DNA of 64,000 nucleotides from Paenibacillus cookii (GCF_018333375.1 NZ_BORW01000004.1:124001-188000); one strand, 5' to 3'. Positions 33,716 to 42,610 are shown, counted from the stretch's first letter. Numbers and translations are program-made. Notes: generated by a model not told the origin, from the sequence alone.

Positions 33716-35780
33716 ATCCATTCTGCTAATCGTATTGCTTTCGTCTCTCGTATTGTTTGCCGCAGCGTATGCGGTTTTGGCATGGATCGGCCGCAGACAG
33801 CGGCAGGACGTGCATGACGGGTTTTATGGGGAAGCGGGAGGCAAACGCGTCGGTTGGAGGGGGCATTGGAACCGCATCCTGCAACAATCCTACGTTTGGA
33901 TGGTTCGGGTTCCGTTGCTGTCGGCCTACATCCGAAGGATCAGAAAACGGCTCGCCATTCATGCTTACGATGAATTCCGGTTAAGGCATGAGACGGCGCA
34001 AGTGACGTTGGCGGTTTTGGGCTTGTTAAGCCTTTCGGCATGTATTTTATTGCTGCTGAATCCGAGCGTCAGTTTTTTGCTGCTGGTGTTGCTTACGGCA
34101 GTGATCCTCAACAGTTTGCTGGTCGATATGTACGCGAACCGTTTGGAGAAGCGGCTTCTCGTCCAAATGGTGGATTTGTTTTCGGAGGTGCGGCATCGTT
34201 ACCAGCAGCATGAAATGATCGACGAAGCGCTGTATGAGGCGGCGGAAACGGCCGGCTACGAAGCGGCGATCCACACTCGGAGGATCTACGAGGCGTTGAA
34301 TGCCAAAGAACCTTCGGTGGAACTGGAGAAATATTACGAATCCGCGCCTAACCGTTTCCTAAAGGCGTTTGCAGGCATCTCCTATATGATCATGGAGTTT
34401 GGAGACAAGGTGAAGGAGCAGGGCTCCATCTATTTAAAAGGCCTCGGGGGATTAACCAAGGAAATCCATTTGGAGATCCTGCGGCGGGACAAGCTCGATT
34501 ATCTTTTGAAGGGGTTGAATGTCATCGCCCTTGCCCCGGTGTTTTTTGCCAAACCGATCGAACGCTGGGCACGCGGAAGCTTTCCGGCCATGGACGCCTT
34601 TTATACGAGCAAGCTGGGGTACCTGACCAAAATCGTCATTTATGCCGTGATCATCTTATCCTTTGTATTATTGCAGCGCCTGCAGCAGGACAACGAAACC
34701 GCATACCGGACCGGGGATCGGAAGAAGTCCTGGGAGCAGTTTCTGTCTTCGTTTCCCATCGTCCGGGCTATCGCCGCTTTTGTCGCTCCGCGCCCGGCAT
34801 CGCCGGCTTATGCCAAGATCGTCCGTTTGCTTAGGGAGAGCAGCACCCATCTGCGGTATGAATGGTTTTACGTTCGCAGAATAGCTTTTTTCTGCCTGAC
34901 CTTTGCCGTAACGATGACCATGATCCTGTTTTTGCATCAATCGGCTAAAAAACAGATCCTGTACGCCCCCGTCCAGGGAACGACCTTTTTCGGCCAACTG
35001 TCGAGCGAACAGCGAACGGAAGGGCAGCGGATCAGCGACCGGGACCGGGAGATCATGGAGGAGGTCGGCATGTCTTCTACCGCCACCTACGACGACGTCG
35101 CTAGCCGTTGGAGCGTCAAGCAAGAGCATAACGGCATTGGAAGCAAGGATACGATGGTGGCCGACGTGAACCGGATTTTGGCCAAGATCAAAGCTTATCA
35201 TGCCGAGTATGTCAAATGGTGGGAGCTGCTTGCGTCCCTGTTGGCGGCTTGGGCGGGGTACCAATTTCCGCTGTGGCTGCTCTATTTTCAGCGAAAGATC
35301 CGCTATATGGACATGCGGCATGAGGTGTACCAGTTTCAAACGGTCATCTCCATGCTTCGGGAAATGGAACGGATATCGGTTGAGGAAATATTGGAATGGA
35401 TGAACCGATTCGCGATCATTTTCAAAACACCGATTCAAAGATGCGTGCTGCACTATGATCACGGTGCGGAAATGGCGTTGACCGAGCTGAGGGAGGAGGT
35501 CCGATTGACGGAATTCCAAAGATTGGTCGACAAACTGCTTTTGTGCGTGGAGAAAATTCCGATCGCACAGGCCTTCGATGATCTCGACAACGAAATGGCC
35601 TTCTATTTCGAACAACGCAAGCAGGAATACGAAAAAATCATAGACACGAAAGCGGCACTCGGAAAGATGCTCGGTTTTGCGCCGATGTATGCCCTTGTTT
35701 TTATGTATCTGGTCATACCGTTGATCGCGATGAGCTTTATGCAGATGAATGTTTATTATGAAGAAATCCGAAAAATTTAA
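33705..35780 (+). CDS. Fused TadB-TadC-like inner-membrane platform
   Basis: This 691-residue integral membrane protein has two T2SSF-like modules. The first is near 145-300 (LVDLFSEVRHRY ... IDEALYEAAE) and the second near 530-690 (FQTVISMLREMERISVEEIL ... IPIAQAFDDL). Transmembrane helices lie near 5-28, 95-140, 300-325, 395-420, 500-525 and 655-680. Canonical Tad systems use two separate proteins of about 300 residues, so this length fits a fusion with a long middle region. It overlaps the ATPase gene by 11 nt. Confidence 0.8.
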   Translation: MSIKSILLIVLLSSLVLFAAAYAVLAWIGRRQRQDVHDGFYGEAGGKRVGWRGHWNRILQQSYVWMVRVPLLSAYIRRIRKRLAIHAYDEFRLRHETAQVTLAVLGLLSLSACILLLLNPSVSFLLLVLLTAVILNSLLVDMYANRLEKRLLVQMVDLFSEVRHRYQQHEMIDEALYEAAETAGYEAAIHTRRIYEALNAKEPSVELEKYYESAPNRFLKAFAGISYMIMEFGDKVKEQGSIYLKGLGGLTKEIHLEILRRDKLDYLLKGLNVIALAPVFFAKPIERWARGSFPAMDAFYTSKLGYLTKIVIYAVIILSFVLLQRLQQDNETAYRTGDRKKSWEQFLSSFPIVRAIAAFVAPRPASPAYAKIVRLLRESSTHLRYEWFYVRRIAFFCLTFAVTMTMILFLHQSAKKQILYAPVQGTTFFGQLSSEQRTEGQRISDRDREIMEEVGMSSTATYDDVASRWSVKQEHNGIGSKDTMVADVNRILAKIKAYHAEYVKWWELLASLLAAWAGYQFPLWLLYFQRKIRYMDMRHEVYQFQTVISMLREMERISVEEILEWMNRFAIIFKTPIQRCVLHYDHGAEMALTELREEVRLTEFQRLVDKLLLCVEKIPIAQAFDDLDNEMAFYFEQRKQEYEKIIDTKAALGKMLGFAPMYALVFMYLVIPLIAMSFMQMNVYYEEIRKI

Positions 35781-35794
35781 GGAGATGATATTCA

Positions 35795-36274
35795 ATGAAT
35801 AACGCATCCAGCGCGCTGAAGGTGGCCGCAGGCATCTTTTTGACCATTGCACTTATTACCATTGTCGTGATCCTGTTCATTTCGGCCCAGGAAGCGACCA
35901 AAACGGCCCAAAACAATTTCTCGGACATCCAGACCGAGCTTTCGCAGGCTTCCTTTACGGTCTATGACGGCACGAGCATCAGCGGCTCGCAGGTAACGAA
36001 CGCTTTGCGGAAGTTCAGGGACAAGGATCAATTCGGCATCCTGGTCAAAACAGGGAAAAACAGAAACGGCCAATGGTACGGCAACAGCCTGTACATCGGT
36101 AACGTGGCGGATGACAAATACGGATCGGTCATCGACATTAACAACCGGGAAGGGGATTTACGGAACACGATGAACGAATCCAGCAACGAATACGTCAATC
36201 CGAGCGGGAAGTTCAAAGCCAGCATCATCAAAGACAAATCCAACGTCGTCCGCGGGCTTGTGTTCGAGCAATAA
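35795..36274 (+). CDS. Pilin-like membrane-anchored protein 1
   Basis: This 159-residue protein has a hydrophobic N-terminal helix (about 8-31) and a polar exported domain of about 125 residues (YDGTSISGSQVTNALRKF). The shape is pilin-like but no G-xxxx-E prepilin peptidase site lies before the helix. AAGGAGATG precedes the ATG, 14 nt after the platform gene. It may be the major subunit because it comes first after the platform gene; that is inferred. Confidence 0.6.
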   Translation: MNNASSALKVAAGIFLTIALITIVVILFISAQEATKTAQNNFSDIQTELSQASFTVYDGTSISGSQVTNALRKFRDKDQFGILVKTGKNRNGQWYGNSLYIGNVADDKYGSVIDINNREGDLRNTMNESSNEYVNPSGKFKASIIKDKSNVVRGLVFEQ

Positions 36275-36302
36275 TGCGTGACAAAAGGGAGGGAAGGGCA
36301 CC

Positions 36303-36710
36303 GTGAACGATAATGTGCAGAATATGATCGGGATAAGCGCCATTCTTGCCCTGTTTCTAAGCGCCTGCTTTTTGGCATTGGGACTGACCAGGCAATTCGA
36401 CGGGGCTTTGGACGAAGTTTCGGCAGTCGTTTCCGGCCAAAAACGCAGCGTTCATTCTACGTTGACGCTTGCCCGGCCTGACATCTTCAGCGGTTCGCAG
36501 GCATTTTTGGTTACCGTGGATCAGGTTGGAGCGGGAGTCGCCGTCAAGGTCGATGGCGTTCCGGTAGCTTCGGGCGATCCGCTCGAACTGGCCGGAACGG
36601 CCGTCTTTCAGCCGGAGGCCAAATACCGGGCCGAATATGCGAGGGATTGGAACGGGCTGTTGAAGGAAATACGTTTTGCAAAATTAAAGCCCGGTGAGGA
36701 CGTTCTATGA
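36303..36710 (+). CDS. Pilin-like membrane-anchored protein 2
   Basis: This 135-residue protein starts at GTG with GGGAGGGAAGGG upstream. It has one N-terminal helix (about 8-28) and a small exported beta-rich domain. I do not recognise a family. Operon position and topology suggest a minor subunit. It overlaps the next gene by four nt. Confidence 0.55.
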   Translation: MNDNVQNMIGISAILALFLSACFLALGLTRQFDGALDEVSAVVSGQKRSVHSTLTLARPDIFSGSQAFLVTVDQVGAGVAVKVDGVPVASGDPLELAGTAVFQPEAKYRAEYARDWNGLLKEIRFAKLKPGEDVL

Positions 36711-37261
36711 GCAGCGCCGTATCGAAATTCGTTGCCGTATTGTTAGCGGTTGCGCTCCTGTTTGTATATCCGGCGGCGGAAGCGTATCAGAAGCAGGATG
36801 ACTTGTCGCGGCTGGTCGTTTACAATGCCGTCACGCAGTTCGTAGACGCCGTCAGGAACAAAGGTTATCTTACGCCGGTCATGTACCAGGACTTCCTGCA
36901 AGAAATCGAAGCTACGGGCAATGCGTTTGACGTCCAAATGGAGCATTTGCACAAAAAATATACGCCCGTCTATGCCGATGCCGCGAACCCGGATACGTTC
37001 CAGAACGATGTGGACGTTTCATACGAAGGATTTTATACGGCGGATATTTTGTCTGTCATCTATCCGGACAATACGCTGCCCAAAGACCACGAGGCCAGAA
37101 AGTACAGGATGAACGTCGGCGACTTTTTTAAAGTCACGGTCCGAAACATCAATCGTACGGCAGGTACGATCATGTTGGATTTTGTTTCCGGATCCGTATC
37201 CGGGGCCGCTCCAGTGCTCGCATTTCCTTACGGAGGCATGGTGCTCAATGAAGATTACTGA
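36707..37261 (+). CDS. Exported protein 3 of the Tad-like operon
   Basis: This 184-residue protein has an N-terminal hydrophobic segment ending in PAAEAYQ, which could be a signal peptidase I site or an anchor. The exported domain is rich in Tyr, Asp and Val. It is translationally coupled on both sides (four-nt and 14-nt overlaps). No named family was recognised; TadE/TadF-like pseudopilin is a possible analogy. Confidence 0.55.
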   Translation: MSSAVSKFVAVLLAVALLFVYPAAEAYQKQDDLSRLVVYNAVTQFVDAVRNKGYLTPVMYQDFLQEIEATGNAFDVQMEHLHKKYTPVYADAANPDTFQNDVDVSYEGFYTADILSVIYPDNTLPKDHEARKYRMNVGDFFKVTVRNINRTAGTIMLDFVSGSVSGAAPVLAFPYGGMVLNEDY

Positions 37262-38228
37262 TTTTTCAATCGTGTTTGTCCTTATTTTCGTTCCGGCATT
37301 TCTGATGAGCGGTTATTCCGTCAAAGATCAGCAGAACGTCCAGTTCCTTGAAACCAAATATGCCGCGGCGCTGCGGACGGCGGTACAAGACGGGGCCAGC
37401 GTGCTGAACAAAAACGAAATGCAGGAGTTTGAGGCCGGGTACGGATCCGAAAAGTTTTTCCGGGCCGACAAGGAACAAGCGTTGGCGATGTTTTATAAAA
37501 GCTTGTATGCGAATTTGGGGATCGAGGATGATGCGCCGGCACAAGCCGCCTTGGACTATTACATTCCTGCCGTGGTCGTGATCGACTATGACGGATATTA
37601 CGTATATGCGGACGAAGACTATATCGGCGAGGATAACAAGCCGCGGATCAGGCATGCATGGAGTCCGAAGAAGCCCTACGCTTACGGCGACGCAAGCGGC
37701 AATCTCATTCGATTTACCTTGGACAATGAGGTGGAAGTGTATGATCGCGATGCCGGGCAGTGGATCAGGGGGCTGCAAAGAGAAATGGTGGCGACGACCA
37801 ACGTCCCGCTTCTGGCCCGTTCCGAAACGTTTGAGCAGGTGAAAAAGGCGGCGATCGTCCAAACGATTCAAACCGATTTGGCGAACGTCATTAACCGTCA
37901 TAACGAATATGCCGCCAAAAACGGCATATCGTACCTGTTCACTTTGCCTTCGATAACGGGCGAGGAGTGGAACAATTCGATTCAGGATATCGGCATGATG
38001 GCTTTTATCCAGGGCATTCCGGTCGGACGCGGATATATCAACAATTATGCTCTCGGCGGAGGAAGGCTCGTGAAACGACCCGATCTGTTTGCCGGAACGG
38101 ATCCTGCGACCGGCATTCGATATTTCGAGCGCGGAAGCTGCCGCAGCGGACTGATCTACGAAGAAACCTTCACGGATGCCAAAGAAGCCGCGGCAAACGG
38201 TTATTTTGAAAGAAGCTGCAGGCAGTAA
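37248..38228 (+). CDS. Exported protein 4 of the Tad-like operon
   Basis: This 326-residue protein has an N-terminal membrane segment (about 6-22, SIVFVLIFVPAFLMSGY) and a large extracellular domain with a YYIPAVVVIDYDGYYVYADEDY stretch. It contains four Cys-free thirds and two Cys near the C-terminus (GSCRSG, RSCRQ) that could form a disulfide. GGAGG lies 12 nt before the ATG at 37248. It is the last gene of the operon. A tip adhesin or minor subunit is a guess. Confidence 0.6.
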   Translation: MKITDFSIVFVLIFVPAFLMSGYSVKDQQNVQFLETKYAAALRTAVQDGASVLNKNEMQEFEAGYGSEKFFRADKEQALAMFYKSLYANLGIEDDAPAQAALDYYIPAVVVIDYDGYYVYADEDYIGEDNKPRIRHAWSPKKPYAYGDASGNLIRFTLDNEVEVYDRDAGQWIRGLQREMVATTNVPLLARSETFEQVKKAAIVQTIQTDLANVINRHNEYAAKNGISYLFTLPSITGEEWNNSIQDIGMMAFIQGIPVGRGYINNYALGGGRLVKRPDLFAGTDPATGIRYFERGSCRSGLIYEETFTDAKEAAANGYFERSCRQ

Positions 38229-38350
38229 CCGTCATTTTTCATCTTTCATGAAAACTCCTTCTTATGATAAAATGGTATCTTGAATGCCTGTAAGTCAGGT
38301 AATGAGCAAGCCAAGAACTATTTATCATAGACAGGAGCCAGAACGTATAT

Positions 38351-39904
38351 ATGAGCTTATTGACCGTTGAAAATGTTTCCCATAATTTCGGGGAACGCAC
38401 ATTGTTTAAAAATGTTTCCTTTCGCCTCCTGGCAGGCGAGCACGTCGGGCTGGTAGGCGCAAACGGAGTCGGCAAATCGACGCTGATGAATATTTTGACG
38501 GGGCAGCTGTTAAAGGACAGCGGAAAGGTGGAATGGACGCCAAAGGTCCGTTACGGCTATCTGGATCAGCACTCCAAGCTGACGCCGGGCAAAACGGTCC
38601 GCGACGTATTGAAGGACGCCTTCCTGCCGCTGCTTGAGCTGGAACAGGAAATGATGGAGATCACGAATAAAATGGCCGACGCAACGCCGGAAGAGCTTGA
38701 GACGCTGTTGGAGCAAATGGGAGAAATTCAGGAACAGCTTGAAATCGGCGATTTCTACATGATCGACGTCAAAGTCGAGGAAATGGCGAACGGTCTCGGA
38801 CTGTCGGCCATCGGATTGGACAAGGACGTGTCGGCGCTGAGCGGCGGCCAACGCACCAAGGTTCTATTGGCCAAGCTTTTGCTCGAGAAGCCGACCGTGC
38901 TGCTGTTGGACGAACCGACGAACTATTTGGACGTGGAGCATATCGAATGGCTGACCCAATATTTGAAGTCTTATCCGTACGCTTTTATCCTGATTTCCCA
39001 TGACACGGAATTCATGAACCAGGTCGTCGACGTAATCTATCATTTGGAATTCGCCAAGCTGACAAGGTATTCGGCCAACTACGAGAAGTTTCTGGAGATG
39101 GCCGACATCTCGAAGAACCAGCATATCGATGCGTATGAAAAACAGCAGGAGTTCATCAAAAAACAAGAGGACTTCATCCAGCGCAACAAAGCCCGTTATT
39201 CGACTTCCGGACGCGCTAAAAGCCGCGAGAAGCAGCTGAACCGCATCGAACGGATCGACAAACCCGAGGAAGCGGCAAAGCCGGTATTCCACTTCAAGGA
39301 ATCCCGCGCCAGCGGCAAGGTCGTGTTTGAAGGCATCGACTTTGAGATCGGCTATTCCCATCCTCTGCTGCCCAAAATGAGCATGACGATCGAACGCGGC
39401 GAAAAAATCGCCATCGTCGGCTGCAACGGCGTCGGGAAATCGACGCTGCTCAAAACGATCCTGGGCAAAATTCCGCCGATCAGCGGCAAAACGTATTTGG
39501 GCGATTTTCTCCAACCCGCTTATTTCGAGCAGGAGGTTCGGCCGGGCAACTTGACGCCGATCGATGACGTTTGGAACGAGTTTTCTTCCTTGAACCAGCA
39601 TGAAGTGCGTGCGCATTTGGCGCGCTGCGGACTGAAAAACGAGCATATTACCCGCCCGATGAACATGCTGAGCGGCGGCGAGCAGGCCAAAGTCCGGTTA
39701 TGCAAGCTGATGATGCGGGAATCCAACTGGATTTTGTTCGACGAACCGACCAACCATTTGGACGTCGTCGCCAAAGCCGAGCTGAAACGCGCCCTGCAGG
39801 AGTATAAAGGCACGATTTTGCTCGTGTCCCACGAGCCGGATTTTTATGAGGATTGGGTGACGAAAATTTGGAACGTGGAAGAATGGTCGCATCAAAGGGT
39901 TTGA
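38351..39904 (+). CDS. ABC-F family ATPase (YkpA/YbiT-like)
   Basis: This cytoplasmic twin-ATPase of 517 residues has two full ABC domains: Walker A GANGVGKST and GCNGVGKST, signatures LSGGQRTK and LSGGEQAK, and Walker B DEPTNYLD and DEPTNHLD. A charged P-site linker lies between them (KKQEDFIQRNKARY) and there are no membrane helices. ABC-F proteins act on ribosomes to aid translation or resist antibiotics. The closest-looking branch is YkpA/YbiT, a housekeeping type, so drug resistance is not implied. It has its own terminator. Confidence 0.93.
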   Translation: MSLLTVENVSHNFGERTLFKNVSFRLLAGEHVGLVGANGVGKSTLMNILTGQLLKDSGKVEWTPKVRYGYLDQHSKLTPGKTVRDVLKDAFLPLLELEQEMMEITNKMADATPEELETLLEQMGEIQEQLEIGDFYMIDVKVEEMANGLGLSAIGLDKDVSALSGGQRTKVLLAKLLLEKPTVLLLDEPTNYLDVEHIEWLTQYLKSYPYAFILISHDTEFMNQVVDVIYHLEFAKLTRYSANYEKFLEMADISKNQHIDAYEKQQEFIKKQEDFIQRNKARYSTSGRAKSREKQLNRIERIDKPEEAAKPVFHFKESRASGKVVFEGIDFEIGYSHPLLPKMSMTIERGEKIAIVGCNGVGKSTLLKTILGKIPPISGKTYLGDFLQPAYFEQEVRPGNLTPIDDVWNEFSSLNQHEVRAHLARCGLKNEHITRPMNMLSGGEQAKVRLCKLMMRESNWILFDEPTNHLDVVAKAELKRALQEYKGTILLVSHEPDFYEDWVTKIWNVEEWSHQRV

Positions 39905-39924
39905 TTCGCTTTCTTCCGATAACG

Positions 39925-39960
39925 AGCTGCCGTGTTCCCGAAGGGAACGCGGCTTTTTCA
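39925..39960 (+). terminator. Terminator after the ABC-F gene
   Basis: GCCGTGTTCCC pairs with GGGAACGCGGC and is followed by TTTTT. Confidence 0.85.
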
Positions 39961-40147
39961 AAATATATGCGACGGATGGCATCAACTAACTCATTTTACT
40001 GTCCATGACAAAAAGAAGCCTGAGTGATCGTTCTGCCATTTTATTGGAGAAATAAGCAGCAGGCTTGCGTAAGCTCTTTTTTACGACGCCTGCGTGAGAA
40101 TTTTATTTGCGAATTTTATTACTGAGCCAGTACAGGAGATGAAACAT

Positions 40148-41179
40148 GTGAGCACCGGTAATGACCGTTATTCCAGACAAGAGCGTTTTGCGCCGTTGGG
40201 ACCCGAGGGCCAGCGGAAGCTGGGGGAGAGACACGTTTTGATCATCGGTGCGGGCGCGCTTGGCACGTCGATCGCCGAAACGCTTGCCAGAGCGGGCGTC
40301 GGGCGTTTGACGATTGCTGACCGCGATTACGTGGAGTGGAGCAATCTGCAAAGGCAGCAGCTATTTTCCGAACAGGACGCCGAACATAGGCTGCCTAAAG
40401 CCGTAGCCGCCAAACAAAGGCTGGAGGCGATCAATTCTTCCATTCGGATCGACAGCCATGTCATGGACGTCAAGCTTGACGAGCTTGAGTCGCTTATCCA
40501 AGGCGTGGATCTGATCATGGATGGAACCGACAACTTCGACACCAGGCTGTTGATCAACGATATTTCCCAAAAATATGAGATCCCGTGGATATACGGGGGA
40601 TGCGTCGGGAGCTACGGCATCACGTACACCATATTGCCGGGACAGACGCCCTGCTTGAATTGCCTGCTCGGAACGGTGCCGCTCGGAGGAGATACCTGCG
40701 ATACTTCGGGCATCATTCCTCAAGCGGTACAAGTGGTGACGGCGCATCAAACGGCAGAGGCTTTAAAGCTGCTGAGCGGCCATCCGGAAGCGCTTCGCGA
40801 TAAGCTGCTTACGTTTGACCTCTGGCGGAATGAACATATGTCCATGGGCGTCAAGCATGCGCGGAAGGCGGACTGCCTTTCCTGCGGCGACCGTCGGACG
40901 TATCCATATTTGTCCGCGTCCAACCTGGAAAAAACCGATGTGTTATGCGGGAGGGACACGGTACAAATCCGTCCCGGCCAAAAACAGTCCCTTGACCTGC
41001 AGGAAACGGCAAATCGCTTGTCCTCGCTTGGGGAGGGGAAGGTGGAAAGCAACCCGTTCCTCGTTTCTTTTACGACCGGCGACAAACGTCTCGTCGTTTT
41101 TTCGGACGGAAGGGCGCTTATTCACGGCACGAAAGACATCGCCGAAGCCAGAACGATATATCACCGGTATTTTGGCTAG
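40148..41179 (+). CDS. ThiF/MoeB/HesA family adenylyltransferase
   Basis: This E1-like enzyme of 343 residues adenylates the C-terminus of a small sulfur-carrier protein for thiamine or molybdopterin synthesis. N-terminal RYSRQERF, nucleotide loop GAGALGTSIAE, the NLQRQQLF segment and GTDNFDTR are present, plus two zinc CxxC pairs (CLNC and CLSC). The C-terminus is not a clear rhodanese. GTG at 40148 is chosen because AGGAG is nine nt upstream; the nearby ATG at 40139 touches the ribosome site. The partner carrier protein is not in the window. Confidence 0.9.
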   Translation: MSTGNDRYSRQERFAPLGPEGQRKLGERHVLIIGAGALGTSIAETLARAGVGRLTIADRDYVEWSNLQRQQLFSEQDAEHRLPKAVAAKQRLEAINSSIRIDSHVMDVKLDELESLIQGVDLIMDGTDNFDTRLLINDISQKYEIPWIYGGCVGSYGITYTILPGQTPCLNCLLGTVPLGGDTCDTSGIIPQAVQVVTAHQTAEALKLLSGHPEALRDKLLTFDLWRNEHMSMGVKHARKADCLSCGDRRTYPYLSASNLEKTDVLCGRDTVQIRPGQKQSLDLQETANRLSSLGEGKVESNPFLVSFTTGDKRLVVFSDGRALIHGTKDIAEARTIYHRYFG

Positions 41180-41201
41180 GTCCGCCAAACCGGAGGAATC
41201 C

Positions 41202-41232
41202 ATAAAAACCATTCCGCGGGGAATGGTTTTTA
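41202..41232 (+). terminator. Terminator after the ThiF/MoeB gene
   Basis: ATAAAAACCATTCC pairs with GGAATGGTTTTTAT over GCGG. Confidence 0.8.
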
Positions 41233-41296
41233 TGATGCGCGGCAACCCTATGGAAAGCGTTCCAAACGGACGACAAGCGGAAATACGGGTGATACG

Positions 41297-41992
41297 ATGA
41301 ATGAGCGGCTGTTGGCGGTAGGAGAATATTTCGGTCAGAGCGGCATCCTTGAGGCGCTCCGGTCACTAGGATTCGAGATCGAGGCCGTTTCCGGCGAATA
41401 TGAGGCTTTGCGCCTGATCGGCGAGCATGAAATCGACCTGCTGCTTTTGGACCGGGCCGAATACGCGGGGAGCTCGCTGCCTAAATTGTTGAAAGCCCTG
41501 CTCCGGGAGCAGGCGGATCGGCCGTTTCCGATCATCGTTTTCGAGCATCCTTACGACGAGCAAGCGGTTATCGCGGGATTGGAGGCGGGAGCGAACGATG
41601 TCGTGCCCCGGACGGTTTCAGCCGAAGAGCTGCTGGCACGAATCCGGAATCTGCTGCGAATATTTCGCATCGAACATGAGCGCAGCCTGAAGAAAGTTAC
41701 GGTCGGGGATTTGATCATCGACCCCGCCACCCGGACGGTTTCCAGATCGGAGAAGGACATCGAGCTTACCGTAAAGGAATTCGATTTGTTGCTTTATTTG
41801 GCGCGGCATGTCAATGAGGTATGTACCCGGGAGGATATTTTAAAAGAGGTATGGGATTATGATTTTAATATGGGCACGAACGTGGTAGACGTATATATCA
41901 GGCACCTTCGCACAAAAATGGACAAAGGGTTCCGCAAAAAAATGATTCAGTCGGTGCGCGGGGTCGGTTATATAATAAAAGAAGGCGAGTAA
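41297..41992 (+). CDS. OmpR-type regulator with degenerate receiver
   Basis: This 231-residue protein has a receiver fold and a C-terminal OmpR/PhoB winged helix (about 130-230, ELTVKEFDLLLYLARH ... VRGVGYIIK). The receiver lacks the usual acidic pair: the first strand ends LLAVGEYF. The LLLLDRAEY strand still carries an Asp. The switch Lys is replaced near VPRTVS. It may work without phosphorylation, like other atypical regulators. No kinase gene is adjacent. The start has no strong ribosome site. Confidence 0.88.
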   Translation: MNERLLAVGEYFGQSGILEALRSLGFEIEAVSGEYEALRLIGEHEIDLLLLDRAEYAGSSLPKLLKALLREQADRPFPIIVFEHPYDEQAVIAGLEAGANDVVPRTVSAEELLARIRNLLRIFRIEHERSLKKVTVGDLIIDPATRTVSRSEKDIELTVKEFDLLLYLARHVNEVCTREDILKEVWDYDFNMGTNVVDVYIRHLRTKMDKGFRKKMIQSVRGVGYIIKEGE

Positions 41993-42017
41993 GTTTTCAG
42001 CTTACCGCCTTCCTTTT
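41980..42017. terminator. Bidirectional terminator of regulator and NlpC/P60 genes
   Basis: GAAGGCGAGTAAG pairs with CTTACCGCCTTC, with T-rich tracts on both sides. It overlaps the regulator stop codon. Confidence 0.8.
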
Positions 42018-42020
42018 ATG

Positions 42021-42545
42021 CTACAATACCCGACGTGCTTTCAGGTACGTTCTTTTCCAGTTGCCGGAATTCAGGTCGGAGACCGTTACGCCGGGGGAAC
42101 CGTAAGTGTGCAGGATTTTGCCGTTGCCTGCATATACTGCCACGTGCGTTACGTTATGGCCGTTGGCTCTGCTGCCGCTGGAGAAAAATACGAGATCGCC
42201 AGGTTTCAGGTTCGATTTGGAAACCGCAACGCCGACTTTGGATTGCTGTACGGACGTACGCGGCAATTTGATTCCATAATGTCCGAAAATATATTTCATG
42301 AACGAGGAGCAGTCGAATACGCGCGTTGTGCTTGTGGAAGCTCCGAATTTATAAGGCGTGCCCATGAATTTTTTGCCATAATTAACGATGGCCTGTCCTT
42401 TAGAAGAAGAGTAAGAAGAAGCCGTGACGGACTTGGAAGAAGAAGCTTCCGTGACCGATGCTCCCGTTGCCAACATTCCTGTAATGCCTATCGATGCACA
42501 TAGCCCTACGGCTACTAATTTTTGGAATAGATGTTTTTGGTTCAT
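42021..42545 (-). CDS. Secreted NlpC/P60 peptidoglycan endopeptidase
   Basis: This secreted cell-wall hydrolase of 174 residues has a signal peptide of about 34 residues and a short Ser-rich linker. The NlpC/P60 domain follows with catalytic Cys79 (DCSSF), His134 (THVAVY) and His146. It cleaves the D-Glu to diamino acid bond in stem peptides. It has no wall-binding domain, so it is a minimal catalytic form. GGAGG precedes the ATG. A perfect WalR box lies upstream, which predicts control by the WalRK system. Confidence 0.92.
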   Translation of the reverse strand: MNQKHLFQKLVAVGLCASIGITGMLATGASVTEASSSKSVTASSYSSSKGQAIVNYGKKFMGTPYKFGASTSTTRVFDCSSFMKYIFGHYGIKLPRTSVQQSKVGVAVSKSNLKPGDLVFFSSGSRANGHNVTHVAVYAGNGKILHTYGSPGVTVSDLNSGNWKRTYLKARRVL

Positions 42546-42590
42546 GTTGTGTTTACCTCCAAATTTCGTTTTCTTTCAGGCTCGATTCCG

Positions 42591-42596
42591 AGTATA
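42591..42596 (-). promoter_or_regulatory. Likely -10 element of the NlpC/P60 gene
   Basis: Minus strand TATACT. No convincing -35 lies 17 bp upstream, which fits activator dependence. Confidence 0.4.
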
Positions 42597-42610
42597 ACAG
42601 TTTTGTAACA
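42594..42610 (-). promoter_or_regulatory. WalR box upstream of the NlpC/P60 gene
   Basis: On the minus strand TGTTAC-AAAAC-TGTTAT is a perfect match to the TGTWAH-N5-TGTWAH direct repeat bound by WalR (YycF). It overlaps the start of the likely -10 element. Confidence 0.7.
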
